Assembly (NCBI RefSeq): GCF_007673235.1
Contig: NZ_VDZH01000009.1
Location: 1-54,548, forward strand
Direction: 5' to 3'
From: Curtobacterium pusillum
GTDB taxonomy: Bacteria > Actinomycetota > Actinomycetes > Actinomycetales > Microbacteriaceae
DNA length: 54,548 nucleotides
Below the pieces are notes generated by a model that saw only the letters and a list, made by a program, of their open reading frames with translations, made no database searches and had not been told where the DNA came from. Position numbers and translations under genes: made by a program. Every line of letters starts with the position of its first letter. Positions within the stretch are counted from its first letter, which is position 1. Positions 45,614 through 54,548 of this stretch are shown in pieces.

Positions 45614-46110
45614 GCCACGTCCTCTCCCTCCTCGTCGAGGACAAGCCGGGTCTGCTGACCCGTGTCGCCGGCCTGTTCGCGCGTCGCGGGTTCAACATCG
45701 AGTCGCTCGCCGTGGGCAACACCGAGGTCGAGGGCCTGTCCCGGATCACGGTCGTCGTCGACGTCGAGGACCTCCCCCTGGAGCAGGTGACGAAGCAGCT
45801 CAACAAGCTGGTCAACGTCATCAAGATCGTCGAGCTGGACTTCTCCCAGTCCGTCCAGCGCGAGCACATGCTCGTGAAGGTGCGCGTCGACAACCAGACG
45901 CGCTCGGCGGTGCTCGAAGCAGTGAACCTGTTCCGTGCCCAGGTCGTCGACGTGGCGACCGACTCCCTCGTCGTCGAGGTCACCGGGGACCCCGGCAAGA
46001 TCCAGGCGATCCTCCGCGTGCTCGAGCCCTACGGCATCAAGGAGCTCGCCCGTGCCGGCCTGCTCGGCATGGGACGCGGACCGAAGAGCATCACCGACCG
46101 GGTGCGCTGA
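45610..46110 (+). CDS. ilvN: acetolactate synthase small (regulatory) subunit
   Basis: This 166-residue protein has an N-terminal ACT domain ([35 protein letters not shown]) that binds valine for feedback inhibition. The C-terminal ALS_ss domain follows (about 85-160, ending [19 protein letters not shown]). It is translationally coupled to ilvB. Its length is normal for the short-form small subunit. Confidence 0.97.
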   Translation: MSHVLSLLVEDKPGLLTRVAGLFARRGFNIESLAVGNTEVEGLSRITVVVDVEDLPLEQVTKQLNKLVNVIKIVELDFSQSVQREHMLVKVRVDNQTRSAVLEAVNLFRAQVVDVATDSLVVEVTGDPGKIQAILRVLEPYGIKELARAGLLGMGRGPKSITDRVR

Positions 46111-46151
46111 GCGCCCGCCCAAGACCACCAGAACCAAGGAGACACACCCTC

Positions 46152-47177
46152 GTGACTGACATCGTGTACGACGCCGACGCCGACCTGACCCTCATCCAGG
46201 GCAAGAAGGTCGCCGTCATCGGGTACGGCTCGCAGGGCCACGCCCACGCCCTCAACCTCCGTGACTCGGGTGTCGAGGTCAAGATCGGCCTCCAGGAGGG
46301 CTCGAAGAGCCGCCAGAAGGCCGAGGAGGCCGGGTTCGAGGTCCTCACCCCGGCCGAGGTCACGAAGTGGGCGGACGTCGTCGTCATCCTCGCGCCGGAC
46401 CAGGTCCAGCGCATCGTCTACAAGGACGACATCGAGCCGAACCTCCAGCCGGGTGCGACGCTCGTCTTCGGCCACGGCTTCAACATCCGCTTCGGCTACA
46501 TCCAGGCACCCGAGGGCGTCGACGTGTCGCTCGTCGCCCCGAAGGGTCCGGGTCACACCGTGCGCCGCGAGTACGAGGCCGGCCGTGGCGTCCCCGTGAT
46601 CGTCGCCGTCGAGGTCGACGCCTCGGGTTCCGCCTGGGACCTCGCGTGGTCGTACTCGAAGGCCATCGGCGGCCTCCGCTCGGGTGGCATCAAGACCACC
46701 TTCACCGAGGAGACCGAGACCGACCTGTTCGGCGAGCAGGCCGTCCTCTGCGGTGGCACCTCGCAGCTCATCCAGTACGGCTTCGAGACCCTCGTCGAGG
46801 CCGGCTACCAGCCGCAGATCGCGTACTTCGAGGTCCTGCACGAGCTCAAGCTCATCGTGGACCTCATCTGGGAGGGCGGCCTCACCAAGCAGCGCTGGTC
46901 GATCTCCGACACGGCCGAGTTCGGTGACTACGTCTCCGGCCCGCGCGTGATCTCGCCCGAGGTCAAGGAGAACATGAAGGCGGTGCTCGCGGACATCCAG
47001 AACGGTGCCTTCGCGAAGCGCTTCATCGACGACCAGGACGCCGGCGCTCCGGAGTTCAAGGCACTCCGCGCGAAGGGCGAGGGCCACCCGATCGAGGCCA
47101 CCGGCCGTGAGCTCCGCGCGCTCTTCGCGTGGAAGCAGAACGACGGTGACTACGTGGACGGTTCCGCGGCGCGGTAG
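46152..47177 (+). CDS. ilvC: ketol-acid reductoisomerase
   Basis: This is a 341-residue class I enzyme. The NADPH-binding motif [13 protein letters not shown] is at 24-36, and [21 protein letters not shown] and the metal-binding [10 protein letters not shown] segment are present. It isomerises and reduces acetohydroxy acids from IlvBN. The GTG start is preceded by AAGGAGA about ten bases earlier. A strong hairpin 19 nt after the stop closes the ilv operon. Confidence 0.97.
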   Translation: MTDIVYDADADLTLIQGKKVAVIGYGSQGHAHALNLRDSGVEVKIGLQEGSKSRQKAEEAGFEVLTPAEVTKWADVVVILAPDQVQRIVYKDDIEPNLQPGATLVFGHGFNIRFGYIQAPEGVDVSLVAPKGPGHTVRREYEAGRGVPVIVAVEVDASGSAWDLAWSYSKAIGGLRSGGIKTTFTEETETDLFGEQAVLCGGTSQLIQYGFETLVEAGYQPQIAYFEVLHELKLIVDLIWEGGLTKQRWSISDTAEFGDYVSGPRVISPEVKENMKAVLADIQNGAFAKRFIDDQDAGAPEFKALRAKGEGHPIEATGRELRALFAWKQNDGDYVDGSAAR

Positions 47178-47196
47178 TCTTCCGAGGACTCGACGA

Positions 47197-47229
47197 CGAG
47201 GCGGCGGTGCACCCTGCACCGCCGCCTCG
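47197..47229 (+). terminator. hairpin terminator of the ilv operon
   Basis: Fifteen-base perfect arms (CGAGGCGGCGGTGCA and its complement) are separated by CCC, 19 nt after ilvC. It resembles the palindrome family in composition, but its sequence is distinct. Confidence 0.8.
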
Positions 47230-47384
47230 CGACGTGACCCGAACGTTATGCAGCAGCTCCAGAACGAACCCGACGACGCCGTCCGGCGTCCCTTCGCCGT
47301 GCCCGCAGCACCTGCGCGACAGATGTCGCGCGCCGTCGGCACCGTGTGGCAGAACCGCACCGAGACCCATGGGAGGATCGTCGG

Positions 47385-48575
47385 ATGGCGGTGACGAAGC
47401 GAGCGGTCCACATCGGCGCCGGCAAGATCGGGCGTGGGTTCGTGGGCCAGTTCCTGGTCGCGAGCGGCTACGAGCTGACTTTCGTCGACGTCGACGACCG
47501 CGTCGTCTCCGCCCTCAACGAGGCCGGCCGCTTCGTGGTGCACGAGGTCGGCGAGATGCCGGTCGAGCACCTCGTCTACGGGTTCAGGGCACTCAGCAGC
47601 AAGACCGACCGCGAGCAGGTCATCCGGGCCATCGCCGAGGCGGACGTCGTCACGACCGCCGTGGGTGCACGCACGCTGCCGCTCGTCGCACCGGTGATCG
47701 CCGAGGGGCTCGCGGCGCGCCCGCTCGAGCGCGGCGACGTCACGATCGTCGCCTGCGAGAACGCGTTCAACGCGACCGACTCCCTGCACGCCAGCATCCG
47801 CCGCGCCCCCATCCTGGAGGACCGGGACATCGCCGCGGTCTTCGCGAACTGCGCGATCGACCGGATCGTGCCCGACCAGTCCGGCGTCCTCGGACAGTCC
47901 GGCGGCCTCGACGTCGTGCTCGAGCCGTTCTACGAGTGGGTCATCGAGCGCACCCCGTTCGCCGACTCCGACGCCGAACCGCCCGCGATCGACGGCGTCA
48001 CCTGGGTCGACGACCTCCAGCCGTTCGTCGAGCGGAAGCTCTACACGGTGAACACCGCCCACGCGACGGCCGCGTACCACGGGTACGTCCGGGGCATCCG
48101 ACTCATCCGCGAAGCCCTCGAGGACGACGCCGTCCGCGCCGAGGTCGACGGCGTCCTGGCCGAGACCACCGCGCTCCTCATCGCCAAGCACGGGTTCGAC
48201 CCGGAGGAGCACGCGCGCTACGTCACCGCGAACCTCTCGCGCATCGCCAACCCGCACCTGCCCGACACGACGGTCCGCGTCGGCCGGAACCCGCTCCGGA
48301 AGCTGGGTCGTCGGGAGCGCTTCGTCGGTCCCGCTGCGCAGCTCGCCGAGCGCGGGCTGCCGGTCGACCACCTGCTCGGAGCGGTCCGGGTCGCCCTCGA
48401 CTTCGACGACGAGAACGACCCCGAGTCGATCGAGCTGCACGCGCTCCTGCGGTCCGGCGCCACGGCACACGCGCTCACCGAGATCCTCACCGGTCTGATG
48501 GAGAGCCACCCGCTGTTCCCGGCCGTGCGCGACGTCGTCGCCCAGGTGCTCGAGACGCAGCCCGCCGACGCCTGA
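47385..48575 (+). CDS. mtlD: mannitol-1-phosphate 5-dehydrogenase
   Basis: This 396-residue enzyme interconverts mannitol-1-phosphate and fructose-6-phosphate with NAD. The nucleotide motif HIGAGKIGRGFVGQFL is at 9-24. The C-terminal mannitol dehydrogenase domain includes ERKLYTVNTAHATAAYHGY and ANLSRIANPHLPDTTVRVGRNPLRKLG, which carries catalytic lysine and histidine residues. GGGAGGA lies seven bases before the ATG. No mannitol PTS genes are nearby, so regulation and source of substrate cannot be told from here. Confidence 0.94.
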   Translation: MAVTKRAVHIGAGKIGRGFVGQFLVASGYELTFVDVDDRVVSALNEAGRFVVHEVGEMPVEHLVYGFRALSSKTDREQVIRAIAEADVVTTAVGARTLPLVAPVIAEGLAARPLERGDVTIVACENAFNATDSLHASIRRAPILEDRDIAAVFANCAIDRIVPDQSGVLGQSGGLDVVLEPFYEWVIERTPFADSDAEPPAIDGVTWVDDLQPFVERKLYTVNTAHATAAYHGYVRGIRLIREALEDDAVRAEVDGVLAETTALLIAKHGFDPEEHARYVTANLSRIANPHLPDTTVRVGRNPLRKLGRRERFVGPAAQLAERGLPVDHLLGAVRVALDFDDENDPESIELHALLRSGATAHALTEILTGLMESHPLFPAVRDVVAQVLETQPADA

Positions 48576-48624
48576 CCGGCGCCCGTACAGCCGGTCCATG
48601 GTCGAGCCGGCGCGGCTCGCCTCG

Positions 48625-48630
48625 TAGAAT
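48625..48630 (+). promoter_or_regulatory. -10 element, leaderless promoter
   Basis: TAGAAT is followed by seven bases and the ATG at 48638, the leaderless arrangement seen repeatedly in this window. Confidence 0.5.
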
Positions 48631-48637
48631 CGGGTGC

Positions 48638-49078
48638 ATGACCACGGCAGCATCCCCGCCCGACGGCTCGGTCGACCACGACGACGACGCCCTCAGCTGG
48701 GGCGACGCCGACGACGCGACCCACGTCGACGCGGCCCACAACCCGGTCGCAGTCAAGGACCGCGGGGTCCGCGACCCCGAGGCACCGGAGACCTCCGGAG
48801 CCCTGATCGGCTTCGGCGTGTTCGGTGGGCTCTACCTGCTGTACACGGTCGCGTGGCTGCTCACGGCGTCGACCTCCTACGTCTCGAACGTCGACACCGT
48901 CCTGACCGTCTTCGTCGAGGTCCTGCGCTTCCTGTCGATCGTCGCGCCCGCCCTCTGGTTCACGGTGGTCCTCTGGGCCGGTCGTGGTCGCCGGACCCGC
49001 ACTCGCCTGCTCTGGATGCTGCTCGGCGCCGCGGTCCTGTTCCCGTGGCCGTTCCTGATGACCCGGAGCTTCGGGTGA
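48638..49078 (+). CDS. membrane protein with acidic N-terminal domain
   Basis: This 146-residue protein has a disordered acidic N-terminus (about 1-52, Asp-rich, VDHDDDALSWGDADD). Three membrane helices follow (about 54-76, 88-112 and 125-140), with a basic loop RGRRTRTRLL. Similar short proteins occur in Microbacteriaceae, sometimes mislabelled as DNA polymerase III gamma/tau because of the acidic low-complexity start. The function is unknown. Its stop overlaps the next gene as GTGA. Confidence 0.78.
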   Translation: MTTAASPPDGSVDHDDDALSWGDADDATHVDAAHNPVAVKDRGVRDPEAPETSGALIGFGVFGGLYLLYTVAWLLTASTSYVSNVDTVLTVFVEVLRFLSIVAPALWFTVVLWAGRGRRTRTRLLWMLLGAAVLFPWPFLMTRSFG

Positions 49079-49455
49079 CCGCCGCGACGCCGACGGTCCG
49101 GCGCGCGCCGGGACCGATCGTCGCGCGGGTCGCGGTGTGGGTGGTGTTCGCCGTCCTGTTCGCCTACATGACCGTGCAGAGCGTGGGCAACCTCGTGACG
49201 GTCTCGCAGTCCGTCCGCGCGTTCAACGAGTTCCTCGGCACCACGTCCGGTGGGGACACGCTCGCACGCAGCACCCCGTGGGTCTGGCTCGTACTGGACA
49301 TCGCGATCGCTCCGATCGCCTTCGCCGTCGCGTTGTGGGTGAGCCGTCGTGCGCGCCTCGCGGTGACGGTCGGCATCTTCGTCCTCGCGTTCGCCGCCGC
49401 AGGCGCGCTGTGGCTGGACCTGCAGCTCTTCGTCCCGCGTCTGCTCGATTTCTGA
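49075..49455 (+). CDS. small three-helix membrane protein
   Basis: This 126-residue protein begins at GTG 49075, coupled to the preceding gene. Helices lie near 16-38, 68-88 and 94-118, with a polar extracytoplasmic stretch about 40-65 (SQSVRAFNEFLGTTSGGDTLARST). No motif is recognised. Its coupling to the previous membrane protein suggests the two products act together. A palindromic repeat follows 11 nt after the stop. Confidence 0.75.
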   Translation: MTAATPTVRRAPGPIVARVAVWVVFAVLFAYMTVQSVGNLVTVSQSVRAFNEFLGTTSGGDTLARSTPWVWLVLDIAIAPIAFAVALWVSRRARLAVTVGIFVLAFAAAGALWLDLQLFVPRLLDF

Positions 49456-49466
49456 CGTTCGGATCA

Positions 49467-49512
49467 ACGGCCTGGAGGCGCGGTGCCAGCTGGCACCGCG
49501 CCTCCAGGCCGT
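49467..49512. terminator. palindromic terminator-like repeat, copy E
   Basis: A 46-nt perfect palindrome (23-base arms, flanks ACGGCC/GGCCGT) 11 nt after the preceding stop. It separates the membrane-protein pair from serA in the same direction. Confidence 0.82.
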
Positions 49513-49566
49513 CGTGTGGTTGCGCACAGGACCGTCGCTGCGGTCGTAACCACCTGCTCACGTCGA

Positions 49567-49572
49567 TACGAT
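49567..49572 (+). promoter_or_regulatory. probable -10 element of serA
   Basis: TACGAT lies 39 bp before the serA GTG. A TGTGAGGAAACTGC segment, containing GAGGA, sits between as the ribosome site. Confidence 0.4.
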
Positions 49573-49611
49573 GGTGGGATACCGCCCGTCTCGTGTGAGG
49601 AAACTGCAGCT

Positions 49612-51201
49612 GTGCCGAAGCCGGTCGTCCTGATCGCCGAAGAACTCTCGCCCGCCACAGTCGACGCCCTCGGGCCCGACTTCGAGATCCGGAACGTGGA
49701 CGGTACCGACCGCCCCGCCCTCCTGGCCTCCCTCGCCGATGCGCACGCCATCCTGGTGCGCTCCGCCACCAAGGTCGACGCCGAGGCGATCGCCGCGGCC
49801 CCGAACCTCAAGGTCGTCGCCCGTGCCGGTGTCGGTCTCGACAACGTCGACATCAAGGCGGCCACCACCGCCGGCGTGATGGTCGTGAACGCGCCGACGT
49901 CGAACATCATCTCCGCCGCCGAACTCACGGTCGGCCACATCCTGTCGCTCGCGCGGCACATCCCGGCCGCGCACGCGTCGCTCGCCGCCGGCACCTGGAA
50001 GCGCTCCGCGTACACCGGTGTCGAGCTGTACGAGAAGACCGTCGGCATCATCGGCCTCGGCCGGATCGGCGCCCTCATCACGCAGCGGCTGCAGGCGTTC
50101 GGCGTCCAGGTCATCGCGTACGACCCGTACGTCACCACGGCTCGCGCCCAGCAGCTCGGGGTCGAGCTCGTCTCGCTCGAGGACCTGCTGAAGCGCGCCG
50201 ACTTCACCACGATCCACATGCCGAAGACGCCGGAGACGGTCGGCATGATCTCGGATGACCAGTTCGCGCTCATGAAGCCGACCGCGTTCGTCGTGAACGT
50301 CGCCCGCGGTGGACTGATCGACGAGGACGCGCTGCACCGCGCGCTCACCTCGAACACGATCGCCGGCGCCGGCCTCGACGTCTTCGTGTCGGAGCCCCCG
50401 AAGGACTCACCGCTCGTGGCCCTGCCGAACGTCGTCGTCACGCCGCACCTCGGTGCCTCGACGGACGAAGCACAGGAGAAGGCGGGCGTCTCGGTCGCCA
50501 AGTCGGTCCGCCTCGCCCTCGGCGGCGAGCTCGTCCCCGACGCGGTGAACGTCGCCGGCGGCGTCATCGACCCGTACGTGCGCCCGGGCATCCCGCTCGT
50601 CGAGAAGCTCGGCCAGGTCTTCACCGGCCTCGCCACGTCGCCCGTCACGAGCATCGACGTCGAGGTGCACGGCGAGCTCGCCGAGTACGACGTCAGCGTG
50701 CTGAAGCTCGCGGCGCTGAAGGGCGTCTTCACCGACGTCGTCAGCGACCAGGTGTCCTACGTCAACGCTCCGCTCATCGCGGAGCAGCGCGGGGTCTCCG
50801 TGCGGCTCATCACCGACTCGGACAGCCCCGAGTACCGCAACGTGCTCACGATCCGCGGCGCACAGTCCGACGGCCCCGCGATCAGCGTCTCCGGTACCCT
50901 CACGGGCCCGAAGCAGATCGCGAAGCTCGTCGAGATCAACGGCCACGACGTCGAGGTCGCCCTCGCCGAGCACCACGTGGTCATGGTCTACACGGACCGC
51001 CCGGGCATCGTCGCCGTCTACGGCAAGGAGTTCGGCGAGGCCGGCATCAACATCGCGGCGATGCAGATCTCGCGCGAGGCCGCCGGCGGCCAGGCGCTCA
51101 GCGTGCTCACCGTGGACTCGCCGGTCCCGGCCGAGATCCTCGAGCACGTCCGGTCCACGATCGACGCGGCATCGCTCCGCGAGATCGACATCACGCTGTA
51201 G
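49612..51201 (+). CDS. serA: D-3-phosphoglycerate dehydrogenase
   Basis: This 529-residue enzyme opens serine synthesis. [10 protein letters not shown] is at 71-80, the NAD motif GLGRIG at 148-153, catalytic [10 protein letters not shown] and HLGAST follow. The intervening allosteric domain (about 320-450) and a C-terminal ACT domain ([30 protein letters not shown]) give the long actinobacterial form that serine inhibits. The GTG start has GAGGA about nine bases upstream. It is directly followed by leuB. Confidence 0.96.
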   Translation: MPKPVVLIAEELSPATVDALGPDFEIRNVDGTDRPALLASLADAHAILVRSATKVDAEAIAAAPNLKVVARAGVGLDNVDIKAATTAGVMVVNAPTSNIISAAELTVGHILSLARHIPAAHASLAAGTWKRSAYTGVELYEKTVGIIGLGRIGALITQRLQAFGVQVIAYDPYVTTARAQQLGVELVSLEDLLKRADFTTIHMPKTPETVGMISDDQFALMKPTAFVVNVARGGLIDEDALHRALTSNTIAGAGLDVFVSEPPKDSPLVALPNVVVTPHLGASTDEAQEKAGVSVAKSVRLALGGELVPDAVNVAGGVIDPYVRPGIPLVEKLGQVFTGLATSPVTSIDVEVHGELAEYDVSVLKLAALKGVFTDVVSDQVSYVNAPLIAEQRGVSVRLITDSDSPEYRNVLTIRGAQSDGPAISVSGTLTGPKQIAKLVEINGHDVEVALAEHHVVMVYTDRPGIVAVYGKEFGEAGINIAAMQISREAAGGQALSVLTVDSPVPAEILEHVRSTIDAASLREIDITL

Positions 51202-51214
51202 GGGAGTGGCGGAC

Positions 51215-52282
51215 ATGACACAGACGGTGAAGCTCGCGGTCATCCGCGGGGACGGCATCGGGCCCGAGGTCGTCGACGAGGCACTCAAGGTCCTGCACGC
51301 CGTGCTGCCGGCGGACCTCGTGGTCGAGGAGACCCCGTTCTCCCTCGGTGCCGCGCGGTTCCTGGAGACCGGGGACATCCTCACCGAGGACGACATGTCC
51401 GCCATCGCCACCCACGACGCGATCCTGCTCGGCGCGGTCGGCGGGGACCCGCGGGACCCCCGGCTCGCCGGCGGGATCATCGAACGGGGGCTGCTGCTGA
51501 AGCTGCGGTTCGCGTTCGACCACTACGTCAACCTGCGCCCCACGAAGGTGTACGACGCCGTCGGGACCCCGCTCGCGGCCCCTGGCGAGGTCGACTTCGT
51601 CGTCGTGCGCGAGGGCACCGAGGGACCGTACGTCGGCAACGGCGGAGCGATCCGCACCGGTACGCCGCAGGAGATCGCGACCGAGGTCTCGCTCAACACC
51701 GCCTACGGCGTCGAGCGGGTCGTCCGGTACGCCTTCGAGCTCGCGAACCGTCGGACGCGGAAGCACCTGACGCTCGTGCACAAGAGCAACGTGCTCGTGC
51801 ACGCCGGAGCCCTCTGGCAGCGCACCGTCGCGGCCGTCGGGCGGGAGTACCCGGACGTCGCGGTCGACTACCAGCACGTCGACGCCGTCACCATCCACAT
51901 GGTGAAGGAACCTGCTAGGTTCGACGTCATCGTCACCGACAACCTCTTCGGCGACATCATCACCGACCTGGCCGGCGCGATCAGCGGCGGCATCGGTCTG
52001 GCGGCCTCGGGCAACATCAACCCGGACGGCACCTTCCCCAGCATGTTCGAGCCGGTCCACGGCTCCGCGCCGGACATCGCGGGTCAGCAGAAGGCCGATC
52101 CCACGGCCGCCATCCTGTCCGTCGCACTGCTGCTCGACCACATCGGTCGCAGCGACCTCGCGTCGGCGGTCACGCGGGCGGTCGAGGCCGATCTGGCTGA
52201 CCGGGGCACCACGCAGCGTCGCACGGCCGAGATCGGCGACGCCATCGCCGCCGCGGCCACGGCACGCACCACCACCGCCTGA
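51215..52282 (+). CDS. leuB: 3-isopropylmalate dehydrogenase
   Basis: This 355-residue enzyme of leucine synthesis oxidatively decarboxylates 3-isopropylmalate. The start segment [22 protein letters not shown] is typical. [15 protein letters not shown], the lysine in LVHKSNVL, and [27 protein letters not shown] are typical of the beta-decarboxylating dehydrogenases. I prefer ATG 51215, with GGGGAG about eight bases upstream, over a GTG three codons earlier. It lies between serA and ilvE, a common actinobacterial order. Confidence 0.94.
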   Translation: MTQTVKLAVIRGDGIGPEVVDEALKVLHAVLPADLVVEETPFSLGAARFLETGDILTEDDMSAIATHDAILLGAVGGDPRDPRLAGGIIERGLLLKLRFAFDHYVNLRPTKVYDAVGTPLAAPGEVDFVVVREGTEGPYVGNGGAIRTGTPQEIATEVSLNTAYGVERVVRYAFELANRRTRKHLTLVHKSNVLVHAGALWQRTVAAVGREYPDVAVDYQHVDAVTIHMVKEPARFDVIVTDNLFGDIITDLAGAISGGIGLAASGNINPDGTFPSMFEPVHGSAPDIAGQQKADPTAAILSVALLLDHIGRSDLASAVTRAVEADLADRGTTQRRTAEIGDAIAAAATARTTTA

Positions 52283-52297
52283 CAGGAGTCTCCCCAG

Positions 52298-53407
52298 ATG
52301 AGCATCGACACCGCCTTCGGACTCGAGTTCGCCACCACCCCCTCGGCCGAGCGTCGCGCCGCCGCCGAGCGCGAGGAGATCCTCGCCGACCCGGGCTTCG
52401 GCAAGCACTTCACCGACCACATGGCCACCGTGCGGTGGACGCTCGACGGCGGGTGGCACGATGCCTCGGTCCACCCGTACGGACCGATCAGCCTCGACCC
52501 GAGCGCGAGCGTCCTGCACTACGCGCAGGAGATCTTCGAGGGGTTGAAGGCCTACCGGCACGCTGACGGTTCGGTGTGGACCTTCCGCCCGGACGCGAAC
52601 GCCCGGCGGTTCCAGCGGTCCGCTCGACGGCTGGCGCTTCCGGAGCTCCCGGTGGAGACCTTCGTCGAGTCGATCCGACAGCTCGTGCAGACGGACGTCG
52701 ACTGGGTGCCCTCGGCGCCCGAGACGAGCCTGTACCTGCGCCCGTTCATGATCGCGACGGAGTCGTTCCTGGGCGTCCGTGCGGCGCAGGAGGTCGCGTA
52801 CCACTGCATCGCCAGCCCGGCGGGTGCGTACTTCACCTCCGGGCCGAAGCCGGTGTCGATCTGGCTCTCGACGCAGTACGCCCGCGCGGGCAAGGGCGGC
52901 ACGGGCGCGGCGAAGACCGGCGGCAACTACGCGTCGTCCCTGCTGCCCCAGCAGGAGGCCTACGAGCACGGCTGCCAGCAGGTGATGTTCCTCGACTCGG
53001 TGGAGGGCAAGTACCTCGAAGAGCTCGGTGGCATGAACGTCGTCCTCGTGAAGTCCGACGGCACGCTCGTGACGCCGGACTCGGACTCGATCCTCGAGGG
53101 CATCACGCGTGACTCGATCCTGCAGCTGGCGGAGGACCGCGGCCTGCGGGTCGAGCGTCGCCGGGTGACGCTCGACGAGTGGCGTGACGGCGTGGCCGAC
53201 GGCTCGATCACCGAGGCGTTCGCCTGCGGCACGGCCGCCGTGGTGACCCCGATCGCGGAGCTCCGCGGCGAGGGCTTCACGATCGGTTCGCCGACCGTGG
53301 GTGCCGGCGAGCTGACGATGTCCCTGCGCGAGGAACTCACCGACATCCAGTCCGGCCGTCGTCCCGACCCGCACGGGTGGATGACGCGCCTGACCGACCC
53401 GGCCTGA
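52298..53407 (+). CDS. ilvE: branched-chain amino-acid aminotransferase
   Basis: This 369-residue class IV PLP enzyme carries out the final step of leucine, isoleucine and valine synthesis. The PLP lysine is K206 in AKTGGNYASSLLPQ; HYAQEIFEGLKAYR and ITRDSILQLAEDRG are family motifs, and TEAFACGTAAVVTPI lies at the cofactor phosphate. It starts 15 bp after leuB with AGGAG before the ATG. Together with the ilv operon at 42049-47177 it covers most of the pathway. Confidence 0.96.
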   Translation: MSIDTAFGLEFATTPSAERRAAAEREEILADPGFGKHFTDHMATVRWTLDGGWHDASVHPYGPISLDPSASVLHYAQEIFEGLKAYRHADGSVWTFRPDANARRFQRSARRLALPELPVETFVESIRQLVQTDVDWVPSAPETSLYLRPFMIATESFLGVRAAQEVAYHCIASPAGAYFTSGPKPVSIWLSTQYARAGKGGTGAAKTGGNYASSLLPQQEAYEHGCQQVMFLDSVEGKYLEELGGMNVVLVKSDGTLVTPDSDSILEGITRDSILQLAEDRGLRVERRRVTLDEWRDGVADGSITEAFACGTAAVVTPIAELRGEGFTIGSPTVGAGELTMSLREELTDIQSGRRPDPHGWMTRLTDPA

Positions 53408-53425
53408 GGTCCAGGCGAGCGTCGG

Positions 53426-53431
53426 TAGGCT
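53426..53431 (+). promoter_or_regulatory. -10 element, leaderless promoter
   Basis: TAGGCT is followed by six bases and the GTG of the FAH-family gene, so this gene may be transcribed separately from ilvE. Confidence 0.5.
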
Positions 53432-53437
53432 CCAACG

Positions 53438-54208
53438 GTGAAGATCGCACGGTTCAGCAGCAAGGGTGAAGACCCGCGGTACGGCATCCTCGACGAGCGC
53501 GACCTGGTCGTGCTGGCGGGGGACCCGATGTACCAGGGGTTCGAGACCACGGGGGAGCGGGTGCCGCTCGCCGACGCCAAGCTCCTGGCACCGGTAATCC
53601 CGCGGTCGAAGGTCATCGGCGTCGGGCTCAACTACGCCGAGCACGCGTCGGAGATGGACGAGCGCGCGGGGGACGACCCGGTGGTGTTCCTCAAGCCGAA
53701 CACCTCGGTGATCGGACCCGAGGACCCGATCCGGCTCCCGGCGGGCGTCGGACGCGTCGACCACGAGGGCGAACTCGCGATCGTGATCGGGTCCCTCGCA
53801 AAGAACGTCACGCGCGAGGACTTCGCGAGCGTCATCCTCGGGTACACGATCGCGAACGACGTGACCGCCCGCGACCTGCAGGCGCGGGACGGCCAGTGGA
53901 CGCGGTCGAAGGGCTTCGACACGTTCTGCCCGCTCGGCCCGGCGATCGAGACCGAGATCGATCCGTCGGACATCCGCATCGAGACCCGCGTGGACGGTGA
54001 CCTGCGTCAGGTGGGGTCGACGAGCGAGATGGTGCACGACATCCCGACCCTCATCGAGTTCATCTCGTCGATCTGGACGCTCCTGCCCGGTGACGTGATC
54101 CTGACCGGGACCCCGGCCGGTGTCGGCGAGATCCGTGACGGCGAGGTCGTCGAGGTGACGATCTCCGGACTGGGCACCCTGAAGAACCCGGTCATCGCAC
54201 GGCACTGA
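53438..54208 (+). CDS. fumarylacetoacetate hydrolase family protein
   Basis: This 256-residue protein belongs to the FAH superfamily. GVGLNYAEHASEM, the metal ligands in DHEGELAIVIG, GYTIANDVTARDLQ and RSKGFDTFCPLGP are present, as is TGTPAGVGEI near the end. Members cleave or decarboxylate C-C bonds in acylpyruvates, oxaloacetate or aromatic-degradation products. In actinobacteria this gene commonly follows ilvE and is not part of a visible degradation operon, so a housekeeping role such as oxaloacetate or acylpyruvate removal is plausible. Confidence 0.92.
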   Translation: MKIARFSSKGEDPRYGILDERDLVVLAGDPMYQGFETTGERVPLADAKLLAPVIPRSKVIGVGLNYAEHASEMDERAGDDPVVFLKPNTSVIGPEDPIRLPAGVGRVDHEGELAIVIGSLAKNVTREDFASVILGYTIANDVTARDLQARDGQWTRSKGFDTFCPLGPAIETEIDPSDIRIETRVDGDLRQVGSTSEMVHDIPTLIEFISSIWTLLPGDVILTGTPAGVGEIRDGEVVEVTISGLGTLKNPVIARH

Positions 54209-54219
54209 CCCGCACCATC

Positions 54220-54255
54220 GAACGGCCCGCTCCCCACCATGGGGGCGGGCCGTTC
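54220..54255 (+). terminator. hairpin terminator after the FAH gene
   Basis: Arms GAACGGCCCGC and GCGGGCCGTTC, with an inner CCCC/GGGG pairing and loop ACCAT, begin 11 nt after the stop. It separates the FAH gene from the rRNA promoter region. Confidence 0.75.
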
Positions 54256-54305
54256 CGCGTCTCCGCGGGCATCGCGCCAAGCGACACGCCCGGGGTGCGG
54301 ACCGG

Positions 54306-54335
54306 TTGGCGGGGCCCCCGGGGCGTGTGTAAAGT
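54306..54335 (+). promoter_or_regulatory. rRNA operon promoter
   Basis: TTGGCG at 54306-54311 and TAAAGT at 54330-54335 are 18 bp apart, the best -35/-10 pair in the window. It precedes about 200 bases of leader ending in a sequence typical of actinobacterial rRNA leaders. Confidence 0.6.
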
Positions 54336-54342
54336 AATCACT

Positions 54343-54548
54343 CGTTGCCGCTGAGGCGGAGAACGGAACGGCCGAGACGGTCACCGGAGCGAGAGCCCCG
54401 GAGATGCAGTCCGGACGGGGTCCCGCTCAGGCAACACATCCCAACGAAGTCACACTCTCTGAGTCGTGTCTTCTGGGTGGAGACAAAAGCCTCTCTGGCG
54501 GAACCTCTTTCGGGGTCGAGTGGGGAGTGCGTCTGGTCCTTGAGAACT
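54343..54548 (+). other. rRNA operon leader, cut by window end
   Basis: The last bases, CCTTGAGAACT, match the conserved antitermination/processing segment that lies before 16S rRNA in actinobacteria. No coding region fits here. The 16S gene itself would start beyond the window. Confidence 0.65.

Noticed and set aside
51191..54280. Open frame of more than 1000 codons antisense to leuB, ilvE and FAH
   Set aside because: It covers three firmly identified genes and has no recognisable domain or ribosome site.

Overview
The window is ordinary high-GC actinobacterial chromosome. It is densely coding, codons end mostly in G or C, start codons are mixed ATG/GTG/TTG, and four-base stop/start overlaps are common. 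Three blocks resemble well-known mycobacterial gene orders: mtrA-mtrB-lpqB-comF-hpf-secA with an Rv3235-like gene, pdtaS facing whiB1, and serA-leuB-ilvE-FAH. Gene content and family likeness suggest Microbacteriaceae, possibly Curtobacterium or a relative; no 16S sequence is present to confirm this. I see no prophage, insertion sequence or CRISPR array.

Layout. 31-7564: an envelope cluster (RDD protein, SpoIIM-like protein, DUF58, MoxR ATPase, DUF4350, DUF4129, large Pro-rich membrane protein); the last five are chained by stop/start overlaps. 7726-16822: MtrAB-LpqB signalling, a ComF-like phosphoribosyltransferase, the ribosome hibernation factor, SecA and an Rv3235-like protein. 16940-20265: PdtaS-type kinase and WhiB1 meeting at a 70-nt nested hairpin, a small membrane protein, a Bcp peroxiredoxin and tRNA-Lys(CTT) with its terminator. 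20338-24075: YigZ, then a four-gene cassette (EspR-like HTH protein, ImmA/IrrE-like protease, seven-helix membrane protein, alpha/beta hydrolase), and a SCO4848-like small protein. 24076-24730: a gene-free stretch of duplicated and palindromic repeats. 24731-30267: a response regulator/kinase pair with a lipoprotein that shares its operator, a VOC protein, a TetR/aldo-keto reductase pair with twin operators, and a small hypothetical gene. 30349-36868: AnsP-like amino-acid permease, ProVWX-type compatible-solute importer and MscS channel. 36972-41958: small membrane protein, ArsB/SLC13 permease, CorA, OtsA and OtsB. 42049-47177: ilvD-ilvB-ilvN-ilvC. 47385-49455: mannitol-1-phosphate dehydrogenase and two membrane proteins. 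49612-54208: serA, leuB, ilvE and an FAH-family hydrolase. 54256-54548: promoter and leader of an rRNA operon that continues beyond the window.

How the genes work together. The ilv genes with leuB and ilvE supply most of branched-chain amino-acid synthesis. ProVWX, MscS and OtsAB together cover osmotic upshift, downshift and trehalose accumulation. MtrAB-LpqB, SecA and the MoxR cluster concern the cell envelope.

The least explained parts are the EspR-like/ImmA/membrane-protein cassette, a family of near-identical long palindromes placed 11-33 nt behind stop codons, a 79-bp duplicated noncoding element, paired 11-bp-phased repeats before two genes of one signalling system, and a patch of foreign-looking codon use at the end of ilvD. 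Many genes begin 6-7 nt after a TAnnnT hexamer, which points to widespread leaderless transcription.
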